A stretch of 20,975 nucleotides of DNA, taken from Larix sibirica (lineage: Eukaryota; Streptophyta; Pinopsida; Pinales; Pinaceae). Made by a program: the position numbers and the translations under genes. Location of the stretch: contig NWUY0300024779.1 in assembly GCA_004151065.3 (NCBI GenBank), forward strand, positions 24,021 to 44,995, given 5' to 3'. Of this stretch, positions 1-7,788 are shown in pieces. The notes below the pieces were generated by a model that saw nothing but the letters and a program-made list of their open reading frames with translations, had not been told where the DNA came from and made no database searches. Within the stretch, counting starts at the first letter, position 1. Each line of letters opens with the position of its first letter.

Positions 1-487
1 CATTTAAAGGAGGGAATCCTCCTCATCTTTAAACCTAACTATGCATTCCCACAAGTGATCAATGTGGTTCTCCCAAATATCCCCATCATAATCATTAAAT
101 CCAAGTGATCTGCTTGTCATCCAGGCCTGGTGCTAAATGGAAGAGTTTGGGTGGTCTGCCACCTATGACATGGAGAAAATTCCTCTAGCTCTCAAGTGGA
201 GGATGATTTAGTTGGTAAAATGGAAGTTTCCTTTAAAACCTACCCATGGATCAAGTCCAAATTGGATTGAGGATACTTTATTGACCTTCCAACATAACCC
301 ACTGTGAACCAAAGGAAGTACATTAAATATAAGAGCCTTCTAAATCGAAGAGACATTCTAGAGAGAGAGATTTAGATTACACAGCCAATCCACCCAGGAT
401 TCCATGTGGAAATACTTCCTATGATTAACTCGAGACCAAATACTATTATATTTGATCGAGTACCATACACTTTTTGCATCCAATGCT
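1..487. other. Unassigned stretch, no gene recognised
   Basis: No reading frame of useful length and no retroelement motif were recognised on either strand. A GA-rich patch (about 360-371) is the only compositional oddity. The stretch ends exactly where an LTR terminus begins, so it is probably the insertion target of that LTR element. It could be old transposon DNA decayed beyond recognition. Confidence 0.5.
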
Positions 488-549
488 TGTTGGAATCGAT
501 TTAATACTAAGAGGGGGGTGAATCAGTATTAGCGCAGTTATCAACAATT
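488..549 (-). repeat. Terminal fragment of a copia-type LTR, cut off at an N
   Basis: The stretch opens with TGTTGGAAT, has a G run, then TGAATCAGTATTA. This matches the outer end of the complete LTR at 6222 and the fragment at 12390. Read on the minus strand it is the U5 end of an LTR, closing in CCAACA. Only 62 bp are present. The sequence then hits a single N at 550 and switches to unrelated DNA. It differs from the other two LTR ends at several bases, so it is a different family member. The flanks 502-510 and 523-531 form the conserved U5 stem. Confidence 0.75.
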
Positions 550-550
550 N

Positions 551-609
551 TGTGTGATCGACAGAGCAATGTGATCACGGACGGAGAAGTGCAGATTTGA
601 CCTATAACA
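551..609. repeat. Half of a foldback sequence, inverted relative to 12452-12510
   Basis: The reverse complement of these 59 bases matches 12452-12510 with two differences. The segment ends in CCTATAACA, the terminus also seen at 12553. It lies between the N at 550 and the broken 3' end of the LINE. It may be a small inverted-repeat element or an inverted chimeric join. The sequence alone does not decide. Confidence 0.55.
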
Positions 610-611
610 AG

Positions 612-2439
612 ATGCCAATCTGAAGCAACATAAGTATTAAATACACCCAATTTACCTAGTCATAAGCCTTGACTAGATCCATTTTTAGGATTAGTGACTT
701 GAGATGTTTTGATTTTATGGAAAGAAGAATTTCTTGAGATACCCCAACCGCATCTAAAATCTGGCGATTTGCCAAAAATCCAAATTGCTCTTTTGAAATT
801 ACTTCAGAAAGTTTTGGCTTCAAAGTATTAGCAATAATTTTGGTGATCACTTTATCTGCCAAGTTGCATAAGGCAATAGGCTTGAAGTCATTAAAAGTAG
901 TCAGTTTGTTGCATTTCATAATTAAAGTCAGTAATGTAGAATTCAACCCTTTATACATAAAACCTTAAGATTTGGAATACTGAATCACGACGAGTAAATC
1001 TTGGCCCATAATATCAAAAAAATCCCAAAATAGCTCCACTGTCCAGCCATATGGACCGAGGCTCTCGTCCTTTGCAAATTTTTTTAGCACTTTTGCAACC
1101 TCCTCCAAAGAGATCGGTTTACAAAGGTCCAAACCCTCATCAACAAAAAAGAAAGAAGGAAAATGATTGATAACCTTCATCTAATCATCAATTCGAGATG
1201 TTCCAAGATCCTTAAAGTGATGGGAGAAAAACTAAATTGCAACCTTCTCTAAGTCACCTTGTGATTTAACCAAATTACCTTCTTCGTTTGAAATTTCCCA
1301 AATTGCATTATAATTTCTTATGTATGAGGCAAATCTATGAAAAAATTGGTGTTTTCATCACCAAGTGCCACCCAAGTGGCCCTACTCTTCAACCGCCAAG
1401 CATATTCCTCCTATTCTAAGATTCCTTTTTTTCTTTGTTCCAGCATTTGCAATTCCAATTTTTCCTCTTCTGTGAAAATACCTGCAGGGTTGAGTTCAAA
1501 CTTAATCCTGATTCGATTCTCAATCATCTCTAGATCCTCCTTATCTCTGGATTTCTTGCGCTTTTCCCAATCCATCACTATCTTCTTCATATTTTTTAAC
1601 TTATTAATCAAGGCCTCCATGGGATTTAAATCATCAGGAGTATTAAAAGACTGCCAATTTTTTTATACCAAATCACATAAATCACTATTTTTCATCCATG
1701 AATTATTAATTTTGAATGGATATTTCTTTTTGGACTTGAGGTCGTCAATTTGAAGCATAATAGCCTAGTGATCAGAGATGTTTGAACTTTCCACCCAAGA
1801 TATGAATTTATGAATACTGTTGCATAAATAATCTGCCATTAAAAAGTGGTCCAGTCGCTTCTCGATGCCATGAATTCCACACCTCTTATTATTCCAAGTA
1901 GCGCACAATTTCATAGGCTTGATGTCAATGAGGTTGTTTCTCTGAAGCAGATCGCTAAAGTACTCAGCTAAGTCATCCGCTCGAGCTGAGATACCCCATA
2001 TTTCAGAAGCAAATAACATGAAGTTTAAATCCCCAATGACGATCAAATTTGGAATTCTCAGAATGCCGTTGATATCCAGATTGTTCCGAAGAAATTCCCT
2101 ATCCTTATAGGGACCATACAGATTGAGGATAGGTAATTTTTGATCAAATTCAAGGATTTTAACTTCCATAAGGATACCTCCAATTGCTTTGAATGCCTTG
2201 AAATTTGTTACATATGGATTCCATCCTGATAGCAGACTGCCAGAGTGGTCAATTGCATCAATAGCATAGAAAACCCAAGTAGGCAATATTTTTGAAAAAA
2301 CATCAATAACAGTTTGTGAGTTGCAAAGGGTTTATTGAATTAAAATTATATCATGATTAGTAGTAATCAAGAATCTGGAGAGGGCCCTAACCTTCCCAAC
2401 CTCTTTGATTCCATAGATATTAAAGGAAAGGAAAGGCAT
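612..2439 (-). pseudogene. LINE ORF2 remnant: endonuclease plus truncated reverse transcriptase
   Basis: The frame starts at ATG 2439 with a typical endonuclease opening (SFNIYGI). It continues through NLYGPY, VIGDLNF, a WNNKR...RLDHFL block and a closing SDH, all landmarks of the L1 endonuclease. The Glu expected in the LQET-type motif is a TAA stop at 2332-2334. The linker has the GDENTNFF motif. The RT front half shows GPYGW, DFKPIALCN, IIANTLKP, EQFGFL, RQI.DAVG and LVKAYD. Further stops lie at 1765, about 1660, 1411, 1232, 1181, 965 and 656, and one base is lost near 1341, shifting the frame. The protein would nick target DNA and reverse-transcribe LINE RNA, but this copy cannot. Translation is recognisable to about 612, ending near LQIG. 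Confidence 0.88.
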
Positions 2440-3710
2440 TAAGCACCACTGGTGGCGGGAAAATTTGCTCTAAGGGCCCAAGAAGTGATATCATCTTGGA
2501 GAAGTCTATCAGATAAGGGGATGAAGGAATTGCTTACCTCGGAATCTTGTTCAGAGTTAGGTTCACCATGATTATATTTCTTTTTCTTTCTCTTTCTGAT
2601 ACTATCATTTTGACATTTGATGGAAGACAAAGGGATAGTCTCAGATCCAGAAGAAGGATTTTTTGAAAAAACCTCCAAAGGAGATTTATGGAAACTGTGC
2701 ACAAGGGTGGAAATTTCGGGCTGAAGAGACTAAGGGAAGGTTAAAGGGTACTGACCTGATTTTGTAAGAAGTGAGGTATTCAAGGGAGGGATCTCAAGAT
2801 TCACGGGCTTAGGGACATCATCCGAACAAGTAACCCTAGACTCATCACTGGTAATCTTTGATCTATCCATCAATAAAGGGAAATCGGGCACAGGGTCTTC
2901 TTGAGATGACAGGAAAAGGGTTTTTGGACTTAGAGTAGTAGAATATTTCGGAGCATATGGGGAAACAAAAAAACCTGAGCTTTTTCTAATATCTAAAGAC
3001 TTTTCAGCAGAAAGATAAAAATCAAGCTCCTCTTTGGATACCCCTTCATAATGCGTGGAAGATAATGAATTTGACTTACTAGAAATTCCATTACGAGGCG
3101 AAGGAACATGAATAACATTGGTTGCAACATGAACTGCCCAATCTGAGGCTGAACCTTCCATGGAAATAGTAGTGAGACTATCACCCCAGAATAAAGTAGG
3201 ACACCAAGCCCTCACATGACCTGTGTCCCTGCAGTATAAACCTATGAAAGGGATGTTCCTATAATCGAGCCTTTGTACAAATTTCTTCTTCCCCCAAACA
3301 ATCTCTACAACATAAAGGAGTCCCTTGGTGATATCAAATTCGACCAAAACCGACATTATTTTCTTCTCAACACCAAACAACATCTGCTTCTCCATTCTTA
3401 CAAATTTACCCAGGAAATTTGCAAGGTCTTCGAAAACATTGCTAGTCCACAGTTCCAGTGGAAAACTGGGCAATAATACCCAAAGATGTCGCTTAGTCAA
3501 TTTTTCACATAAAGGATTCAAGTTAGTGTGCCATCTATTCAAAACAAGAGATCCCTCTTTTATCAACTAGATTTTCCCCATAATGGAAGAAATAATCTTA
3601 GCAGACAGAAAGACAAAACAAATCCAACCTTTTGCAAGCATATTCGTTCGAGGGGCAAGACCAACTATCGATGTCCAATTCTGGTTAACCCAATCTATAA
3701 GCTTGACCAT
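2439..3710 (-). pseudogene. LINE ORF1 remnant: DUF4283-like RNA-binding protein with zinc knuckle
   Basis: ATG at 3710 opens the frame. Residues 1-110 resemble the DUF4283 domain of plant LINE ORF1 proteins (WVNQNW, then IKEGSLVLNRW, then LWVLLPSFPLELW). A CCHC knuckle follows (YCRDTGHVRAWC), but its first Cys position reads Gly, so zinc binding is probably lost. The rest is Ser/Pro-rich and ends with a basic run (RKRKKKK), possibly a nuclear signal. In-frame TAG codons at 3567-3569 and 2730-2732 break it. The stop TAA at 2439-2441 overlaps the ORF2 ATG by one base. The intact protein would coat LINE RNA. About 423 codons in all. Confidence 0.82.
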
Positions 3711-3900
3711 AGAAAATTTTGTCCCTTAAAATAAATAAAAAATACTAAAACTAGGGGTTTTAAAAAAACCACAACAAAAAAATAAAGAAATTCCCACTTT
3801 TTGTCTTTGTTGGTACTAGGCCACCTGGGGAGGCGGCTGAAACTCCAAGCTGCGACAGTTTTCAGAAAACCCTAGCTAGGGTTTCAACTAGTCTTAACAA
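3711..3900 (-). other. LINE 5' leader with telomere-like palindrome
   Basis: This AT-rich leader precedes the ORF1 ATG on the minus strand. It contains an 18-base perfect palindrome at 3867-3884 (AAACCCTAGCTAGGGTTT), two plant telomere-type heptamers head to head. A GC-richer patch lies at 3820-3860. A TATATAAGG-like string on the minus strand near 3944-3951 could be a core promoter, but this is weak. The upstream boundary of the LINE is not defined. Confidence 0.4.
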
Positions 3901-4289
3901 AAAATTTGGATATTTTAAATACCATGGAGTTCCTCAATTCCTTATATAGGATTTACCACATGCAATACCATGGGAAAATAACACGGGTCATCCAAAACCA
4001 TGGGTCCATAAACAACCAACGATAAACCCATTATTGACAGAATAAAGATTACTTTAATCATTTTTTAATAAAATCTTGGGTGAACTACTCAAGTGTTGAT
4101 TCCAATGAAATGGGGCTAAAATGGAGTATCCATAGTGAATTGGAGGGAAAAAATATATTACCACGAATTTTATTAATATTTTTGGATGGGCTAAATAGTT
4201 TACAAATTAAAAAATTATTTAATTTTAGGGCGAACTATTTTAAAATATTTTAAAACATTTATATATAAAAATAAGCCCATTCAAAATTT
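3901..4289. other. AT-rich unassigned stretch between LINE and gypsy remnant
   Basis: No coding signal was recognised. ACCATGG recurs near 3932 and in close variants near 3968 and 4000. The part from about 4190 to 4270 is almost pure A/T. It may be the eroded 5' portion of the gypsy element or its insertion target. Confidence 0.4.
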
Positions 4290-6221
4290 AAAACCCTATC
4301 ATTTTGTCCATGGGTGAATATTTTCCCCTAAAATATTCCTTGTTCATACTGACCTGGCAAAGATCCAATCCATTCAATGTTTGTTCATATCTACGACCCC
4401 CAAAAAGCTTCAAGGATTTTTTTGTTTTAGTAGGGTTTATCATAGATTTGTCTGCAACTTCTCTTCTATTACTCACCCCCTTGTCGGCCAAAATAATAAG
4501 GATTAATTTCATTGGTCCATCGATGCATAAAAAGTTTTTAAGATCCTAAATTAACCCAATATTTCAGTTCCTATGCTTTCTACTGCACATTTCACTTAAC
4601 CCTTCAATGTTGAGTGTGACTCTTATGGTAGACTAGTGTGCCTATAGGGTGATAACATTACCTACGGAAGATTCAAGTTGAAGGATAGAGAGAGTTACAT
4701 GTCTATATACAATATATAAATATTGGCCATACTTCGTGCAATGGATAAATGATAATTCCTCTTAGGTACAAAATTATTTATTAAACTTGATCATCTCAAC
4801 CTAAAGCACTTATTGGAATAGGGCAATTTAATAGAGGAACAGCATAAATTTGATTTCTTGGCTCAAATATCATGAATTCAAGATGATTTCTAACAAGGGT
4901 AAGGAGACTATTATTATTGATGCCGTATCTCAACATGACAAGCTACCAACATTCAACTCCATACCGGTTAGCTATCCTTCATGGGTATGCCAACTCATCA
5001 CAAAGTACATCCATGATCCTCCTATAACTCAACTTCAACTATACATTCTAACTAGTAACAAGGGCCAACATTGGACTAATAGAAATGTTGTTATCCTTTT
5101 AAAAATTGCCTATAATTTTGCATGGATATCCTCTTATTACACAACCTCTTCAACATGGGCATGCCTCACTGTTTGTTGGTCATGTGGATTTCCAAAAAAC
5201 TTATATAAATGTCTCCTTTGACTTCTATTGGCCAAAAATGAACTCTAATGTTGATATATTTGCGGCCAAATCTAACACTTCTCAATGCCATAAGGTAGAG
5301 ACTATTCCTTACCCTAGTCTTCTCTACTGTAATTCCATCCCTAACTAGAAGTGGGAAGAGGTATCCATGGAATTTATCATTGGAATACCACTCTATGTAG
5401 GTAAGGATGTTTTCTTTGTGGTGCTTTATCACCTAACTAACTAAGTATTCACATTCCATTTCCATAAATTCTACGGTATGTGATTTATTCTTTAATATAA
5501 TCTGTAATATCCATCAACACCCCCATTGCATAATTTGTGATAAAAGATCCCAATATTGTCATCAATTTTTGCAATAACCTTTCAAATTAGTAGGGGTCAC
5601 CTTTAATATTGTGAGTATTGCATATCACCCTCAAACATATGGGAAAATCAAGGTGGTGAACGAGTGTGTCAAGCAATTGTTCAAATGTACATAGGATATC
5701 AACATGGGAAATGGGTTAGGTTGTTACTTATTGGAGAATATTGGTATAATACCTACCATTCTTCTACCAAAATGTCACCCCCTTCGAGTTATTATATGGA
5801 TTTGAGATCCCATCATCAAAGGATGGGATCATTCAAATTGTTAGAGTCGCTATTGCAACTAACCCTCTAAAGGAAATACAAAACATTCTTTACCTCCCGG
5901 AGGCCAACTTGTACATGGGTAGAAATTGCACAAAGCAATAAGTTGATTAGAGAGTCCATTTTATAGGTTGAATATCTTTTTGAGTAGGATGGAAATACCT
6001 GTTATGGAAATACCATAACAGGTATTTCCATCCTACTAAAAAAAATAAGTTGATTAAAATTGATCATAACTAAAGATAATTTGCATATGGCTATATGATC
6101 TTTATTCTATTGTGACCATTCAAGCATACCACTTTATTATAAGAATAAGCTCTAGCCTTAGTTTAATGGTCCATGGGTGTATGTGAATATTGGAGAGGTG
6201 GCATATGCACTCAACATTTTC
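4290..6221 (+). pseudogene. Ty3/gypsy pol remnant (RT end, RNase H, integrase), copy A, cut by copia insertion
   Basis: Frames must be joined across many stops and shifts. Recognisable in order: end of RT (TDLAKIQSI, then PKSFKDFF, then GFYHRFV with SSIT.PL) at about 4355-4480; RNase H with FNVECDSYG (4603-4629), LAILRAM and DHLNLKHLLE (4787-4816); an eroded HHCC finger where both Cys read Ser (SNTSQCHK, about 5269); and the integrase core. In the core the first Asp is Glu (SMEFI, codon 5370-5372), the second Asp remains at 5539-5541 beside a one-base insertion, and the Glu is Lys (codon 5650-5652) in the AYHPQT...KVVNE block. EYWYNTYHSS follows at about 5732. The end reads GEVAYALN, where the copia LTR interrupts it at 6222. 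Clearly dead. Confidence 0.82.
5937..6056. repeat. Small hairpin insertion with 13-bp direct repeats
   Basis: AATAAGTTGATTA occurs at 5937-5949 and again at 6044-6056. The second gypsy copy has it once (about 17881-17891). The 94 bp between contain a perfect 25-bp inverted repeat (5983-6007 and 6013-6037) with a 5-base loop, and end in a run of A. It looks like a short inserted sequence with a target-site duplication. The A run suggests LINE-mediated insertion, and the hairpin suggests a tiny foldback element. No family was recognised. Confidence 0.75.
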
Positions 6222-6235
6222 TGTTGGAATTCTTA

Positions 6236-6268
6236 ATGATACTGAGAGGGGGGGTGAATCAGTATCAT
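6236..6268 (-). other. U5 hairpin with C-rich loop (sense RNA)
   Basis: ATGATACTGA (6236-6245) and TCAGTATCAT (6259-6268) are perfect reverse complements around a 13-base loop with seven G, which becomes a C run in the sense RNA. Equivalent stems occur at 502-510/523-531 and 12404-12413/12427-12436. Base changes between the three copies keep pairing. It lies 14 bases from the LTR end, and so close to the primer-binding site in the genomic RNA leader. Confidence 0.65.
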
Positions 6269-6408
6269 GCAAATATTAAGCAAGATTTCACTTTAAAAAC
6301 ATACACCAATTTCTATTTAAAAATACATCAATAAGAGCCAACTGTGTGCATAATATTTGAAGAAACTTTTATATATATGTATGAAAATGAAATTACATAT
6401 AAAGGTGG

Positions 6409-6699
6409 GAGACACCAATCTCGAATGATGTGAGCACCAACTCACTTAGACACCAATCTAATTGGGACACCAATCCCACATGAAAGCACCAACTCGCAAA
6501 CTACATGCTCCAACCTATGAGGACACCAATCCTCTGTGCAGGCACCAACTTGTAGATGCAAGCTTCAACCTATGAGGACACCAATCCTCCATGCANGTGC
6601 AAGCACCAAATTGTTGTGTTCAGGCACCAACCTAAGAGGAGACTACAATCTCCTTTCCTTGCCCCATCCTACCAACCTAAGAGGAGACTACAATCTCCT
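6409..6699 (-). repeat. Array of about a dozen mini-hairpins with constant CACCAA loop
   Basis: Units share a six-base loop CACCAA (TTGGTG in sense RNA), while the flanking arms vary but stay complementary. They are: GAGA/TCTC (6409), GTGAG/CTCAC (6430-6445), TTAGA/TCTAA (6446-6461), TGGGA/TCCCA (6463-6478), GAGGA/TCCTC (6519-6534 and 6574-6589), AGG/CCT (6622-6633), and AGGAGA/TCTCCT with loop CTACAA (6637-6654 and 6682-6699). Weaker units lie at about 6484, 6505, 6539, 6557 and 6600. The array falls within the predicted transcribed part of the LTR. Confidence 0.75.
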
Positions 6700-6715
6700 T
6701 TCCTTGCCCCATCCT
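6626..6715. repeat. 45-bp tandem duplication inside the LTR
   Basis: 6626-6670 and 6671-6715 are identical, and the start of a third unit (accaccctaagag) follows at 6716. Each unit contains one AGGAGA/TCTCCT hairpin. This shows how the hairpin array may grow, by tandem copying followed by divergence. Confidence 0.9.
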
Positions 6716-7105
6716 ACCACCCTAAGAGATAGATATTGATGTACTTCTGTCACAGTGACTTTAGATTTGCGCGCACTACGTTCTATGCTTTGCTTTACTT
6801 CCTGTTGCATGCATTTTGATGTGCTTTGCTTCAAATATGCTTACTACTCTCTTACTATGTATTCTGCTACTGTTATGATCTTGCACACTTCTTAGGTTTG
6901 CATATTGCTACAGTTTTGCAGTCTACTTTGATCATTCTCCATGCAATCAGATTTGTGCATTTATTGCGCACTTAGATGTGGCACTTATCATGAACCATCC
7001 TTACTTGTTAAACCCTAGAAATCCATCTTCTACTTGAAATCAACGCATTTACTCAGAGCTCCATAATTACTTGGATGGATATTTGAATATATTGATCACT
7101 CCCTT

Positions 7106-7113
7106 TATTTATA
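7106..7113 (-). promoter_or_regulatory. Probable TATA box of the LTR promoter
   Basis: The minus strand reads TATAAATA here, about 175 bp into the LTR from its 5' end at 7286. This is a common place for an LTR promoter. Transcription would start roughly 25-35 bases further on, near 7080, putting the hairpin array and U5 hairpin in the RNA. Based on motif and position only. Confidence 0.5.
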
Positions 7114-7286
7114 CAAGTATTGAGTCACTTATTAGGCCAACAAAATATTGTATAGTAAGTCCAACTCATCACGTTGATTGTACTCCTCCTTGTTTTATGG
7201 CATAGTGTCCTTAACTTGATGGCGGAAGTCCCACTTAACCGACTTAATGTACCACTTGATTTGACATCAATGACAACTTTTCAACA

Positions 7287-7300
7287 ATCTCCCCCTTTGG
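7287..7300 (-). other. Polypurine tract
   Basis: The minus strand reads CCAAAGGGGGAGAT directly before the LTR start TGTTG. This is the standard place and composition for the plus-strand primer of a copia-type element, and it fixes the inner LTR boundary at 7286/7287. Confidence 0.85.
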
Positions 7301-7788
7301 CATTGATGTCAACACAAAGCAAAAAATAAGCTCTCCCTAAATGTGAGCTATGAATCAAAATTGAACTCTCTTTGTCAAAATTTAGGTTCTTTGTTATCAT
7401 ATGTTTTTCTGCAACTCTCTCTCCCCATTTGACATCAATGGCAAGGGGATCTGCACTTTTGGTGACAAATTTTTTGGAAACTTATACTTTCCCAACATAT
7501 GCAATTTTCTTCCCCTAGATTTGTGCTTCACTCCAGCTTCCATCCTGTGCAGTATCCATTTTCACATTGTTTTAGAAAATATCATAGAATGATATTTCTT
7601 GTTTTCTCTTATGGCTGTAACATTGTTGTGAAATTTTATAGATCTTCCTGTGCTGTTGCAACTTTCTCCTTCATTTCTGCTTCTTTTCATAGTATTGCTT
7701 CCTTTGCATGCTCAACAACAGACAATTTCAGAGTTTCTGTACAGTCATTGGTAGCTTCTCTAACTTCCCCTTGTATCTACGCAAACTG
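7301..7788 (-). other. Region between accessory frame and polypurine tract, no clear gene
   Basis: Short fragments of minus-strand frame can be read (for example a Glu/Lys/Ala-rich patch near 7650-7720), so the accessory frame may once have extended into here. Stops and shifts are too dense to set an end. No pol motif was seen. Confidence 0.4.

Larger units (their letters stand above)
610..3900 (-). mobile_element. L1-type LINE lacking its 3' part (copy A)
   Basis: Read on the minus strand the order is: 5' leader (about 3900-3711), ORF1 (3710-2439), ORF2 with apurinic-type endonuclease and the front half of reverse transcriptase (2439-612), then an abrupt end. The catalytic YADD-type box, the rest of the RT and the poly(A) tail are missing. 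LINEs usually lose their 5' end on insertion, so a lost 3' end points to later breakage or rearrangement. No target-site duplication could be defined. The exact 5' boundary is uncertain because the leader fades into AT-rich DNA. Confidence 0.85.
579..5848 (+). repeat. Direct duplication, copy A (5.27 kb)
   Basis: This block recurs at 12523-17792 in the same orientation. The offset is 11,944 throughout, so there are no net indels. Every corresponding protein translation I compared is the same. The only difference noticed inside is at 582 (c) versus 12526 (t), next to the left edge. The right edge is marked by g5849 versus t17793, after which the copies differ at roughly one base in seven. The block contains a broken LINE on the minus strand and most of a gypsy pol remnant on the plus strand. 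Confidence 0.93.
6222..7286 (-). repeat. Complete 3' LTR, 1,065 bp
   Basis: The boundaries are TGTTG at 6222 and CAACA at 7286, a 5-bp inverted repeat with the usual TG...CA ends. A polypurine tract abuts 7286 on the internal side. The outer end matches the two LTR fragments at 488 and 12390. On the sense (minus) strand, U3 is 7286 to about 7080, with a TATA box. The rest, about 860 bp, would be R and U5 and so part of the RNA. That transcribed part carries the hairpin array and the U5 hairpin. One N lies at 6596. Confidence 0.85.

Noticed and set aside
1337-1753. Plus-strand open frame of 138 codons (also at 13281-13697)
   Set aside because: Antisense to LINE ORF2, whose minus-strand frame carries clear family motifs here.
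3273-3734. Overlapping plus-strand frames (also at 15217-15678)
   Set aside because: Shadows of LINE ORF1, which has the zinc knuckle and DUF4283-like text on the other strand.
3867-3884. Interstitial telomere
   Set aside because: Only two heptamers, head to head; no tandem array.
5166-5432. Minus-strand frame of 88 codons (also at 17110-17376)
   Set aside because: Antisense to the gypsy integrase region, with no motif of its own.
6596-6596. N inside the hairpin array as a junction
   Set aside because: The sequence continues the same repeat on both sides, so it is most likely one unresolved base and not a join.
6409-6733. CRISPR-like array
   Set aside because: The genome is eukaryotic, the repeated core is only six bases, and the changing parts are complementary arms rather than spacers.
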